Below are positions 25,489 to 34,267 of a stretch of DNA of 64,000 nt, one piece after another; the stretch's first letter is position 1; the number at the start of each line of letters is the position of its first letter. Below the pieces are notes generated by a model. That model saw nothing but the letters and a program-made list of their open reading frames with translations. It was not told where the DNA came from and did not search any database. The translations under genes and the position numbers were made by a program. Source of the stretch: Saccharothrix obliqua (GTDB lineage: Bacteria > Actinomycetota > Actinomycetes > Mycobacteriales > Pseudonocardiaceae); assembly GCF_019375475.1 (NCBI RefSeq), contig NZ_JAHXGQ010000005.1, forward strand, positions 186,001 through 250,000, written 5' to 3'.

Positions 25489-26304
25489 GTGGACACCCGG
25501 CTCCTGCGCACCCTGCTCGTGCTCGCGCGCACGGGCAGCTTCACCGCCACGGCGGCCCAGCTCCACCTCGTCCAGTCCACCGTCACCAGTCAGGTCAAGG
25601 CCCTCGAACGACACCTCGGGGCACGCCTGTTCGACCGCCTGCCCAGCGGTGCGCGGTTGACGGAGGCCGGGCGGCGGGCCGTGGAGCACGCGCGCGAGGT
25701 GCTGGCCGCCGAGCAGCGCCTGCGTGACGCCGTGCGCGGCAGCACGGCGGTGGAAGGCGACGTGCGGGTCGGCGCGCCGGAGTCGGTGTGCGCCTACCGC
25801 CTGCCGCAACGGATCGCGAACGTCGCCCTGCGCTGGCCCGGCATCACCGTCCACCTCTCCCCGGTCGGCACGCGTGACGCCGTCGCGGGCGTGCGCTCCG
25901 GCGCCCTGGACCTCGCCCTGGTGCTGGAGGACGCGCTGCTCGCACCGGGCCTCGCGGTGGACGTCGTCGGCGTGGAGCCGATCGAGCTGGTCGCCGCGCC
26001 GGGCGTGGCGGTGGACGAGCGGTACTTCCTGCTGGAGGAGGGCTGCTCCTACACCGACCGGTTCGTGCGGGAGCTGACCGCGACGCCCACCATCACCCGG
26101 TTCGGCAGCATCGAGGCCGTCCGGTCCTGCGTCGTGGCGGGTCTGGGGTGGACGGTGCTGCCCCGCGTCGCGGTCGCCGAGCAGCTCGACGCGGGCGCGC
26201 TGCACCGCGTCCGGGAACTGCCGGACAGCACGCTGTTCCTGGTGACCGACCCGCGCCGGACGCCGTCGGCGGCGGTGCGGGCGGTCGTCGACGCGCTCAG
26301 CTGA
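25489..26304 (+). CDS. LysR-family regulator (ArgP/IciA-like)
   Basis: 271 aa from GTG 25489 (VDTRLLRTLLVLARTGSFTA). HTH continues with HLVQSTVTSQVKALERHLGA. The effector domain begins at DVRVGAPESVCAYRLPQRIA. It is a short LysR protein. Divergent from phzF, which it probably controls through the ATA-N11-TAT box. Its stop codon overlaps the iniC-like stop in the palindrome TCAGCTGA (26297-26304), an 8-base convergent overlap. Confidence 0.9.
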   Translation: MDTRLLRTLLVLARTGSFTATAAQLHLVQSTVTSQVKALERHLGARLFDRLPSGARLTEAGRRAVEHAREVLAAEQRLRDAVRGSTAVEGDVRVGAPESVCAYRLPQRIANVALRWPGITVHLSPVGTRDAVAGVRSGALDLALVLEDALLAPGLAVDVVGVEPIELVAAPGVAVDERYFLLEEGCSYTDRFVRELTATPTITRFGSIEAVRSCVVAGLGWTVLPRVAVAEQLDAGALHRVRELPDSTLFLVTDPRRTPSAAVRAVVDALS

Positions 26305-27661
26305 CCGCCAGCACCCCCTCGCAACTGCGCACGACCACGGCCGCCGCGCGTCGGGCGCCCTGGTCGGACGCCGGGTCCGCGGCCCGCTCCCGCCAGCGAC
26401 CGAGGGCGTCCAGCACGGCGGGGCGCAGCTCGTCACCCGGCAGCCGCTCCACGCCCAACCTGGCCGCCGGGCTCGTGCCGAGACCGCCGACCAACCGGGT
26501 CGCCTCCGCCGCCTGCTCCTCGGGCAACCGCACCCGCCCGGCCTGGAGCGCCGCCAGCAACCGCAGCTCGCGGAAGTCGTGCGCGGACGCCAGCACGCGT
26601 TCGACGCCCGCCGCCAGCGCGGCCGTGCCGGGCCGGTTCTCGTTGCGCAGCACCACGTCCAGCCCCAGCAACGCGGACCTCGCCTTGAGCGCGTCCCGCC
26701 GCTCGGTGAAGTGCGCGCCGACCGCCTCGCGCAACTCGGCCAGCCCGCTGCGCTGCACGAGCTGCCCGGTCAGCTGCACCCGCGTGCCGAACCCCTGGCG
26801 GATCAGGGTGGTGGTGAGCCGCACGCCGAAGATGCCGAACCGGTCGACCAGCGCCCGCCGCGCCGCCGCGGGCAGCGGCACGGGGAAGTCCTCGCCGACG
26901 AACCGGTCCGCCGACAGCAGGTGGTCCTCCAGGTCGACGCGTGCCGCCGCCGCCAGCGCGGTGAGCGCGGCGAACTCGTCGTCACGCAACGTGCGAGCCG
27001 CCGCGGCGAGCAGCCCGGCGAGCGCGACCACCTGCTGGCACAACGGTTTCACCTGCGGCTCGCGCCGGTGGCGGCGGGCGATCAGGCGGGCCGACGACAA
27101 CGCGTCGATCCGACCGCCACCGACCTCGTCGGCCCGCGCGAGCACCAGCACGGTGTTCACCGGCGCGGCACGCGCCACCGGGTGGTCGTGCGCGGCCCGC
27201 AGGTAACGCAGGTCCGCACTACCCACGTGCCGGGTCAGGTAAAGCACGGCGTCCGCTTCGCCGTAGACCTGCTCCACGGGCGCGTCCGCCGGCGTGTCGA
27301 CCAGCACGACGTCCCGCAACGACCGCGCGGGCCACTCGACGTCCACCCGCTCCGCGTCGCCGACGTCCACGAACGCCCTGCCGTCGCGTCGCGCGATCGG
27401 CACCTCGTGCCCGCCCACGACGGCACGCGCCCGCGTGCCGTCCCGGTACCACGCCCACGCCCCGGTCGGCACGAACTCCTCACCGACCAACGCGCTCACC
27501 GCGGTCGACTTGCCCGCACGCGACGCGCCCGCCACGGCCACCCGCACCGGTTCGTCCAACCTGGACCGGTGGCGACGCAGCCACGCCGCGGCACGCGGGC
27601 TGTCCCGGTACACCGCGAGCGCCTGCTCCAGCAGCAGCCGGACCTCCTCCGCGAGCGTCAC
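26297..27661 (-). CDS. iniC: IniC-like dynamin-family GTPase
   Basis: 454 aa. G1 P-loop GASRAGKS (45-52), G3-like DTPA (122-125; the usual Gly is Ala) and a G4-like LARADEV. The remaining two thirds are helical, as in bacterial dynamin-like proteins. It is shorter than its partner and lacks an obvious membrane paddle, which matches mycobacterial IniC (about 490 aa) beside IniA (about 640 aa). GTG 27661 overlaps the stop of the IniA-like gene (GTGA). It probably forms a heteromeric membrane-remodelling or repair complex with it. Homology to IniC is judged from size, order and the adjacent IniB protein. Confidence 0.8.
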   Translation of the reverse strand: MTLAEEVRLLLEQALAVYRDSPRAAAWLRRHRSRLDEPVRVAVAGASRAGKSTAVSALVGEEFVPTGAWAWYRDGTRARAVVGGHEVPIARRDGRAFVDVGDAERVDVEWPARSLRDVVLVDTPADAPVEQVYGEADAVLYLTRHVGSADLRYLRAAHDHPVARAAPVNTVLVLARADEVGGGRIDALSSARLIARRHRREPQVKPLCQQVVALAGLLAAAARTLRDDEFAALTALAAAARVDLEDHLLSADRFVGEDFPVPLPAAARRALVDRFGIFGVRLTTTLIRQGFGTRVQLTGQLVQRSGLAELREAVGAHFTERRDALKARSALLGLDVVLRNENRPGTAALAAGVERVLASAHDFRELRLLAALQAGRVRLPEEQAAEATRLVGGLGTSPAARLGVERLPGDELRPAVLDALGRWRERAADPASDQGARRAAAVVVRSCEGVLAVS

Positions 27662-29448
27662 GCGCTGAGCACCAGCGGCGCGGCGCGCTCGTCGCCGAGC
27701 GCCTGGACCCGCTGGTACAGCCGCACCAGCCGGTCCAGCTCGCGCTTCGCCTCCTGCGTGCGGCGCTCACGCGCGGTGGTGTCCTCCTGCACGGCCCGGC
27801 GCGCGCTGCGGGCCGACTCCAGCAACGTCTCCTGGAGTTCGTCGGCGAGCGTGCTGAAGTGGGTGCGCAGGCTGCGCTGGATGTGGCGGGCGGCGTCCCG
27901 GAAGTCCTTGCCGAACTTGAGGAGGAAGTCGTCCACGTGCCGCTGCGCGGCGACCCGCGCGGCGGCCTGGCGGCGCCTGAGCCGCTGCTCGCTCTCGTCC
28001 AGCACGGTCTTGCCGCCGAACAACGCGCCCGCGCCCAGCGAGATCGCGTTGATCAGGGGCATCCCGGCGAGGCTGGTCACCAGCCCGAGCATCAGCACAC
28101 CGCCGTACGAGCCGCGCAACCCGGTGAACAGCTTCTGCCCCACCGTGAACCGCTCGATGAGCGGTTTGTCCAACTTGGCCACCCGGTCCAGCACGTCCGG
28201 CGGGAAGACCCCTTCCGGCAGCAGGTCGTCGCGGTGCACCGGGAAGCTGCGCGCGACCTTCTCCGCCACCCACCGCGACCGGTCCAGCAACCACGCGAAG
28301 TTCGCCGCGGCGGCCTCGGTGAGGTTGTCCTCCAACCACTCCTCGAACGCGTCCCACCCGCGTGCCGGGTCGGCCGTCTCGAACACCCGGTCCACCTCGC
28401 GCAGGATGCGGCGGGTCCGGTCACGCAGGTCGTACTCCACGTCGGACACCAGGTCGGCCATCTCGTCGGCGAGCACGGCCTGCCAGCGCGCGGAGCGGCG
28501 GCGCAGCTCGTCGACGCGCCGCTGCGCCTCGTTCAGCCGGGCCACGGCGACCGGCGAGCCGTGCGCGGTCAGCTCCTCGCGGACGGGCACGACGAGCTGG
28601 CGGAGCGCGGACGCGGCGGTCACCGCGACCGTGCGGCGGGCCAGCACGTCGGCGGCGGCCACGATGTCGCGCTGCACGCACGCCAGCAGCTCCGGGAAGC
28701 CGGACTCGGCGTTGAGGGCGCGGTCCCCGGTGCGCGCGGCGCGCAGCCGCAACGCCGCCGACACCGGGATCAGCTTGGCGGCCACGCCCGCCCGCGCGAG
28801 CCGGCCCCGGTTGCGCTCCAGCACGTGCCGCCACCGCGTGGCCAGGTCGATCTTGGTGAGCACCACCACGACGTTCGGGCAGGACGCCATGGCCCGCTTG
28901 AGCAGGTCCAGCTCGGAGGCGGTCAGCTCGGCGGTGGCGTCGCTGACCATCAGCACGGCGTCGGCCTGGAGCAACGCGGCGAACGTGCTCGCGGTGCGCG
29001 CGGGACGGGGATCGCCGACGCCCGGCGTGTCGATCAGCACCAGACCGGACGTGAGCAGCGCTCGCGGTAGGCCGACCTCGGCGCGCACCAGCCGGTCGAC
29101 GCGGCCCGCGCGCAGCTCGCCGGCGAGCCGGTCGATGGGCACCGGGATGCGCTCGGTGGGCGTGTCGGCGTTCGTGCGGACGAGCGCGGCACTCGGGGTC
29201 TCGGCGTGCTGCACGAAGGTCGGCACGGTGGTGGTGACGTCGTCGCCGACCGCGCAGACGGACGCGTTCACCAGCGCGTTGACGAGCTGGCTCTTGCCCT
29301 GTCTGGGTTCGCCGAGCACGAGGACGCGCAGCTTCGGGTCGAGCTGGCGGGCCCGCTGCTCGCGGAGCCGTTCGGCGAGGTCCGGCCGGTTGTGCGTGAC
29401 GCAGGACCGGATCGTGTCGTCTAGCACGTCGAGCCAGGGTGCGGACAT
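27658..29448 (-). CDS. iniA: IniA-like dynamin-family GTPase
   Basis: 596 aa from ATG 29448 with GGAG 5 bases upstream; an in-frame GTG lies one codon earlier. G1 GEPRQGKS (46-53), G3 DTPG (140-143), G4 TKID (198-201). A helical middle domain follows, then a hydrophobic hairpin (GGVLMLGLVTSLAGMPLINA onward), the expected membrane-inserting paddle, then coiled coil to the end (ESEQRLRRRQAAARVAAQRH). In mycobacteria IniA mediates membrane fission/repair under cell-wall stress and isoniazid. It is second in the order iniB-iniA-iniC. A hairpin lies in the 77-base gap from iniB. Confidence 0.84.
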   Translation of the reverse strand: MSAPWLDVLDDTIRSCVTHNRPDLAERLREQRARQLDPKLRVLVLGEPRQGKSQLVNALVNASVCAVGDDVTTTVPTFVQHAETPSAALVRTNADTPTERIPVPIDRLAGELRAGRVDRLVRAEVGLPRALLTSGLVLIDTPGVGDPRPARTASTFAALLQADAVLMVSDATAELTASELDLLKRAMASCPNVVVVLTKIDLATRWRHVLERNRGRLARAGVAAKLIPVSAALRLRAARTGDRALNAESGFPELLACVQRDIVAAADVLARRTVAVTAASALRQLVVPVREELTAHGSPVAVARLNEAQRRVDELRRRSARWQAVLADEMADLVSDVEYDLRDRTRRILREVDRVFETADPARGWDAFEEWLEDNLTEAAAANFAWLLDRSRWVAEKVARSFPVHRDDLLPEGVFPPDVLDRVAKLDKPLIERFTVGQKLFTGLRGSYGGVLMLGLVTSLAGMPLINAISLGAGALFGGKTVLDESEQRLRRRQAAARVAAQRHVDDFLLKFGKDFRDAARHIQRSLRTHFSTLADELQETLLESARSARRAVQEDTTARERRTQEAKRELDRLVRLYQRVQALGDERAAPLVLSA

Positions 29449-29476
29449 CACTCCGCAGAGTCTGCTGTATTCACCC

Positions 29477-29519
29477 GGTGAGGGGAAAGCGAGGGGCCGG
29501 CGGACGCCGACCCCTCACC
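29477..29519 (-). terminator. Stem-loop between iniB and iniA
   Basis: GGTGAGGGG (29477-29485) pairs with CCCCTCACC (29511-29519) around a 25-base loop that itself can fold (GGCCGGCGGACGCC). It could partly terminate transcription after iniB, giving more IniB than GTPases. There is no strong T-run, so attenuation or RNA-end protection are alternatives. Confidence 0.5.
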
Positions 29520-29525
29520 GGTCGC

Positions 29526-30395
29526 TCAGAACAACAGGTCGTCGACCACCGGCAGGTTCGTCGCGCCGAGGCCGAGCAGCGGCGCGTCGGTGGCCGGCAC
29601 GTGGCTGGTGACGTCGCTCACGGCGATGCCCGTGGTGTCCTCGACGGTGCCCACGGTGGTCTCCGGGGCGATGCCCGGGTCGGGCAGCTCCACCGGGTCC
29701 AGCACGTCGACCGCGCGGCCCGCGTCCGGCACCGTGCCGGGCAACTGGCCGGCGAGGCCACCGGTCACGCCGTCGACCACGCCGTCGAGCGTGTCGACCG
29801 CGCCGAACACCTGGCTGGTCAGGCCGTGCGCGTCCGGCAGCGCGTCGGTGGCCCCGCCGGCGAGCGCGCCGCCCGGGACGTCGGACGGCGCACCGGCCAG
29901 GTCGGTGACCGGGCCGGTCGCGGTGGGCAGCGCGTCGTCCAGGGCGCCGGTCACGTCGCCCACCGCGGAGAAGTCGTCCGCCAGGGTGGCGTCGGCGGAA
30001 CGGGGCGCCTCGCCGAAGCCCCAGTCGGAGAACCCGCCGAACACCGACACGCCGTTGGTGCTCAGCGCGCCCGCCGCCGCGGAGTTCACGTCGGACGAGC
30101 CGGGCGCGGCGGCGAGGGTCTGGGCCACGGCTTGGAGCCTGCCGATGGCGTCGTCGGCGTCCAGGTCGGCGGCCGGCAGGTCGGCGGGCAGCGCCCCGTC
30201 CAGCGCGGGCAGGGTGCCCGCGGGTGCGTAGTCGAGCACCAGCGGGAGGACTTCCTGCACGTCCAGGGCGCTGATGTCGCTCAGGCCCGCGGCGGCCAGG
30301 GCGCCCTCGGCGTCGGCCTGGAAGTCGGCCAGCGCGGTCGGGTTGCTCAGCAGGTCGAGGACGAAGTCGTGCAACGTGTTGGGGCTGCTGCCCAT
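29526..30395 (-). CDS. iniB: IniB N-terminal domain protein
   Basis: 289 aa. The first 55 residues (NTLHDFVLDLLSNPTALADF, then AALAAAGLSDISALDVQEVL-type segments) match the IniB N-terminal domain: a short helix, an F-x-x-D/N-P segment and the GLSDIS turn. The remainder is acidic, Ala/Gly/Asp/Val-rich low complexity with repeated GxxxDLAGAP- and LPDAHGL-like units, as in mycobacterial IniB. No signal peptide. ATG 30395 (MGSSPN) has GGAG 9 bases upstream; ATG 30410 would add METPI. It is the promoter-proximal gene of the ini-like operon, divergent from the Hsp70-like gene. Confidence 0.84.
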   Translation of the reverse strand: MGSSPNTLHDFVLDLLSNPTALADFQADAEGALAAAGLSDISALDVQEVLPLVLDYAPAGTLPALDGALPADLPAADLDADDAIGRLQAVAQTLAAAPGSSDVNSAAAGALSTNGVSVFGGFSDWGFGEAPRSADATLADDFSAVGDVTGALDDALPTATGPVTDLAGAPSDVPGGALAGGATDALPDAHGLTSQVFGAVDTLDGVVDGVTGGLAGQLPGTVPDAGRAVDVLDPVELPDPGIAPETTVGTVEDTTGIAVSDVTSHVPATDAPLLGLGATNLPVVDDLLF

Positions 30396-30638
30396 GATCG
30401 GTGTCTCCATGGTCGTGTCGGTGTCCGGGCAGGACCGGCAGGGGTGGGCCCGGCCTCAACGGCAACCTAGGCAACGGGGGACCGGCGGCCATCGGGGATC
30501 ACTCCGGGTTTGTGGCGCATCTGCGTTGGGGTGCTCCTCGTTCACTCCCTAGGGGGTTAGGGGATCGGCTTGTCATCCCTTGGTAGCTCCGTGTAGGTAT
30601 CCCGTTACCGCGTCCGGCCGAGTGGAGGAGGCTCCGAA
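30396..30638. promoter_or_regulatory. Divergent control region of the ini-like locus
   Basis: 243 bases between IniB-like and Hsp70-like starts. Features: CCCTAGGG near 30547 followed by GGTTAGGGG, and two ATCCC direct repeats about 22 bases apart near 30570-30600. Such repeats would suit a MalT/LuxR-type activator, but I cannot place -10/-35 boxes with confidence. The plus-strand gene has GGAGGAG 8 bases before its GTG. Confidence 0.4.
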
Positions 30639-31874
30639 GTGCCGTACGTCCTCGGCGTCGACGTCGGCTCCACCCGCACCACCGCCGCCGTGTGCCGGCT
30701 CGGCGGCGCGGGCCGCGCCGAGCCCGAACCCGTCGGGCTCGGCGGTCCCGGCGGTGGCGTCGCCACGTCGTTGCTGCTCACGGCCGACGGCGCGTTCGCC
30801 GTCGGCGAGCCGGGCGACCCGCGGTGGACGGCCACCGGGTTCCACCGCCGCGTCGGCGACGCCGTGCCGGTCGTGCTCGGCACCGCCCGGTTCACCGCCG
30901 AGGAGCTGACCGCCCTGCTGGTGCTGTGGGTGGTGGGCCGCGTCGCCGAGCGCGAGGGCGAGGCCGCCGAACGGGTCGTGCTCGCCCACCCGCCGTCCTG
31001 GGGACCCCACGCGCGGGCGCTCGCGCACCGCGCGCTGAACGACGTCGGGCTGCCGGACGTGACGTTGCTGGCGAAACCGCTGGCCGCCGCCGCGGCGTTC
31101 GGGCGCGGTCCGGTCGGCGTGCTCGGCCTGGGCGCGCACACGTGCCACGCCGCCGTCGTGCGCCCGCCGTTCGACCTGGTGGCCTGGGCGGACGGCGTGG
31201 ACGTCGCGGCCGGCGCGGACTACGACGACCTGGTGTTCGAGCACGTCCGCGCCGCCCTCGGCCGCGATTTCGCCGCGCTCGACCCGGACGACCCGCGCAC
31301 CCGCGGCCTGCACGCGCGGCTGCGGCGGGACTGCGAGGCGGCGAAACGCGTGTTGTCCCACGCGTTCGAGGCCGTCGTGCCCGTGCACCTGCCGACCGGT
31401 GTCGTGGAGGTCCCGCTGACCAGGGCCGAGTTCGAAGGGCTGATCCGGCCGCACGTCGAGGAGGCCGCCGCCGTGTTCGAGCGGGTCGCCCGGGTGCTCA
31501 CGCCGGAGGTGACGGTCGTGGTCGGCGGCACCGCCCGCGTGCCGCTGGTGCCGGCCGCGCTGCCCGGCCGCGTGGTGCGCGAGGCCGCGCCGGAGACCAC
31601 CGTCGCCAGGGGCGCGGCGGTCGCCGGGCGCGACCTGCTGCTGGGCCCGGACGAACCGGAACCCGTCGAGACGTCCGTGCTGGTGCGTGACGACGACCCG
31701 CTGCTGCGCTTCCCGGTCGGCTCCACCACGACGGCCGAGGACGCGCCGGAACCACCACCCCGACCGCCGGTCGACATCACACCCCTGGACCTGCCCGGCC
31801 GCCGCTCGGTGCGGCACGTCGTGCGCGGGCTGGCGTCGGTCGGTCGCGGCCGTGGCCGGGGGGACGGCCGTTGA
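30639..31874 (+). CDS. Hsp70-family (DnaK-like ATPase) protein
   Basis: 411 aa. The actin-fold phosphate-1 motif is LGVDVGSTRTTAAV, followed by ERVVLAHPPSWGPHARALAH, the phosphate-2-like VGVLGLGAHTCHAAV, and adenosine-side VVVGGTARVPLVPAAL. Only the nucleotide-binding domain is present; the substrate-binding domain is replaced by a short Pro-rich then basic tail (PEPPPRPPVD, then RGRGRGDGR). Such truncated Hsp70-like proteins in actinobacteria are probably regulatory or signalling ATPases. GTG 30639 with GGAGGAG. Its stop overlaps the TTG start of the LuxR-type gene (TTGA), so the two are coupled, facing away from the ini-like operon. Confidence 0.82.
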   Translation: MPYVLGVDVGSTRTTAAVCRLGGAGRAEPEPVGLGGPGGGVATSLLLTADGAFAVGEPGDPRWTATGFHRRVGDAVPVVLGTARFTAEELTALLVLWVVGRVAEREGEAAERVVLAHPPSWGPHARALAHRALNDVGLPDVTLLAKPLAAAAAFGRGPVGVLGLGAHTCHAAVVRPPFDLVAWADGVDVAAGADYDDLVFEHVRAALGRDFAALDPDDPRTRGLHARLRRDCEAAKRVLSHAFEAVVPVHLPTGVVEVPLTRAEFEGLIRPHVEEAAAVFERVARVLTPEVTVVVGGTARVPLVPAALPGRVVREAAPETTVARGAAVAGRDLLLGPDEPEPVETSVLVRDDDPLLRFPVGSTTTAEDAPEPPPRPPVDITPLDLPGRRSVRHVVRGLASVGRGRGRGDGR

Positions 31875-34267
31875 GCCCTCGCACGACCGCCGAACGACCG
31901 CTGCTGGACGACCACGCCCGTCAGGTGCTGGCCGAGATCGCCGCCGCGCCCGGGGCCGTGCTGCGGCTGGGCGTGCTCGCGCCCGGCGGGTACGGGAAGA
32001 CCACCGTGCTCCGCGAGGTGGAGCACGCCTACCGCGTGGCGGGCGTGGAGGCCACCGTCGTGGACGACGCCCACCTGCTGCCCGACGACGAGCTGCGTGC
32101 CCTGCGCGCCGTCGTGGAGGAGGGGCGGACGCGGATCGTCGTCGCCTACCGGCCGTGGCCGAGGTCGCGGGCGCTGGCGGCGCTCGCCGAAGCGCTGGGC
32201 CGGGCGCGCCCGCCGCTGCTGCCCGCGCCGTTCACGCGGGAGCGGGTGCGTGCCGCGCTGCCCGCCGCCGGGCGCGGCTTGGCCGACTTCGTGCACCGGC
32301 AGACCGGCGGCGTGCCCCGGTTCGTGACGCGGCTGGCCGGGCTCACCACGCCGGAGGTGCCCGCCGAGGTGGTCGCGGCGTTCCGCGCCGACCTGGACTG
32401 GCTGGACGCCGACGTGCAGAAGTTCCTGCTCGCCGCCGAGGCCGGGGCCGGGCTGCGGCTCGACCTGCTCGGCGGGCTGCTGGACCGGGACCCCGACGCG
32501 GTCGGCGAGGTCATCGAGGCGGGCCGCGCCACCGGTCTGCTCGCGGCGGACGGCACGCTGCTGCCCGTCGCCCGCACCGCCGTGGCCGTGCTCAGCCGCG
32601 CCGACCGGCGGATCGCCGTGCGGCAGCGGCTGGCCGAACTCCAGCTCCGCGCCGGCGGGCCGGTGCTGGACCTGGTGCGCCCGCTGCTCGGCACGGGTGT
32701 CGGCGGGCCGGCCGTGTCGGCGGCGTTCCAGGCCGCGGCCCGCGAGGCGCTGCCCACCGACCCCGCCCTGGCGGCCCGCCTGCTGGGCGCGGTCGGCACG
32801 CCGGACGACGAGGTGGCCGTGCGGCGGGCGGTGGCGTCGGCCATGGCGGGCGACCTGGACGCGGCGCTGCGGCTCGCCGACCGCGTGATCACCGGTGGCG
32901 ACCGCGCGCACCGCGGCCCGGCGGCGGAGGTCGCCGCCATCGCCCTGGCGCACCGGGGCCAGCTCGCCCGCGGTGCCGAGCTGCACCGCTGGTCGCCCAG
33001 CGCCACGTCGGCGGCGTTCGCGGTGGTCGGCCGGATCGGGGTGGGCCGCGTGCCCGCCGGTCCGCTGCCGCCCGCGCCGCCGACCCTCCTCGACGGTGCG
33101 GCTTCGCTGATGGCGCAAGGGGTCCTGGAGTCCGTGACGGGTGCCCCGACGACCGCGCTGGCCACCCTGGTCCGCGCCGCCGGGCTGCTGGAGCCCGCCG
33201 GTGCCGCGGTGCTGCTGCCGGACACCCCGGCGGCGCTCGCGGCGTTGGTCGCGCTGCACGGCGGTGAGGTCGCGGTCGCCGAGTCCGTGTTGGACCGTGC
33301 GCTGGCCACGGCGTCCGGCGGCGAGCTGATGGCCGTGCGGCACCGGTTGCTGCGGGCGTGGGCGGCGATGGTCCGGGGCGACCTGGCACGGGCGCGGGAC
33401 GTGGTGGCGGCGTTGCGCGTGGCCGGCCGGTCCCTGGAACCACGCGACTGGCTGTTCGCGGTGGCGCTGGAGGTCGGCGTGGCCCGGCGCGACAGCGACC
33501 TGGCGGCGTTGCGGCGCACCTGGGAGCAGGCGTGCGAGGCCGTGCTGCGGCACCCCGTGGACCTGTACGCGTTCCTGCCGCTGGGCGAGTTCGCCGCCGC
33601 GGCGGCCCGGCTGCGCGACCAGCACCGCCTCGCGCCGCACCTGGCCGCGGCGCGGACCCTGCTGCACGGGCTCGGCGACCCGCCGCTGTGGTCGGCGCAG
33701 CTGCGCTGGAACCTGCTGCACGCGGCGATCATCGGCGAGGAGACCGCCGCGGCCGAGGAGCACGCCGCCGCGCTCGCGGCGCACGCGTCCGGCGGCGGGC
33801 ACTGCGCGGTGCTGTCGGCGGCGGCCGAGAGCTGGCTCGACGTGCTGGCGGGCGAGGTGGACGCGGACCGCGTCGAGGAGGCCGCGTGCGGTCTGCACGC
33901 CGCCGGCCAGTGGTGGGACGCGGCCCGGCTGGCGGGCCAGGCGGCGATCAGGACGTCCGACCGGCAGGCCATGGTGCGCCTGCTGGACCGCGCCCGCCTC
34001 CTCCAGGGCCGCCCGGCGGCCCGCCGGACCGCCGAATCCGCGGCCGAGCCGGCGGGGTTGTCCGGCCACCCCGCCGCGGACCGGCTCAGCGACCGCGAGC
34101 GCGAGGTGGCCGAACTGGTCGTCGGCGGCCTGACCTACAAGCAGGTCGGCGACCGGCTGTTCATCTCCGCGAAGACCGTGGAGCACCACGTGGCCCGCAT
34201 CCGCCGGCGGCTCGGCTGCGCCAGCCGCGCGGAACTGCTCGACCAGCTCCGCCGGATGCTCACCTGA
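31871..34267 (+). CDS. LuxR-family STAND ATPase regulator (MalT/IniR-like)
   Basis: 798 aa. Walker A APGGYGKTT (37-45), a compact NTPase with VVDDAHLLPDDEL as Walker B region, a long helical TPR-like middle, and a C-terminal LuxR HTH: LSDREREVAELVVGGLTYKQ, then ISAKTVEHHVARIRRRLG. Size and layout match MalT-type activators and mycobacterial IniR (about 830 aa), the ATPase that activates iniBAC in response to trehalose. Position next to the ini-like genes supports the same role here, but orthology is inferred from context. TTG start overlaps the Hsp70-like stop. The stop overlaps the convergent DUF2165 gene by 8 bases. Confidence 0.83.
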   Translation: MSPRTTAERPLLDDHARQVLAEIAAAPGAVLRLGVLAPGGYGKTTVLREVEHAYRVAGVEATVVDDAHLLPDDELRALRAVVEEGRTRIVVAYRPWPRSRALAALAEALGRARPPLLPAPFTRERVRAALPAAGRGLADFVHRQTGGVPRFVTRLAGLTTPEVPAEVVAAFRADLDWLDADVQKFLLAAEAGAGLRLDLLGGLLDRDPDAVGEVIEAGRATGLLAADGTLLPVARTAVAVLSRADRRIAVRQRLAELQLRAGGPVLDLVRPLLGTGVGGPAVSAAFQAAAREALPTDPALAARLLGAVGTPDDEVAVRRAVASAMAGDLDAALRLADRVITGGDRAHRGPAAEVAAIALAHRGQLARGAELHRWSPSATSAAFAVVGRIGVGRVPAGPLPPAPPTLLDGAASLMAQGVLESVTGAPTTALATLVRAAGLLEPAGAAVLLPDTPAALAALVALHGGEVAVAESVLDRALATASGGELMAVRHRLLRAWAAMVRGDLARARDVVAALRVAGRSLEPRDWLFAVALEVGVARRDSDLAALRRTWEQACEAVLRHPVDLYAFLPLGEFAAAAARLRDQHRLAPHLAAARTLLHGLGDPPLWSAQLRWNLLHAAIIGEETAAAEEHAAALAAHASGGGHCAVLSAAAESWLDVLAGEVDADRVEEAACGLHAAGQWWDAARLAGQAAIRTSDRQAMVRLLDRARLLQGRPAARRTAESAAEPAGLSGHPAADRLSDREREVAELVVGGLTYKQVGDRLFISAKTVEHHVARIRRRLGCASRAELLDQLRRMLT

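Noticed and set aside
26579-29611. 1010-codon plus-strand frame across the two dynamin-like genes
   Set aside because: Antisense of genes with intact GTPase motifs; Ser/Arg/Thr-rich composition typical of a shadow frame.
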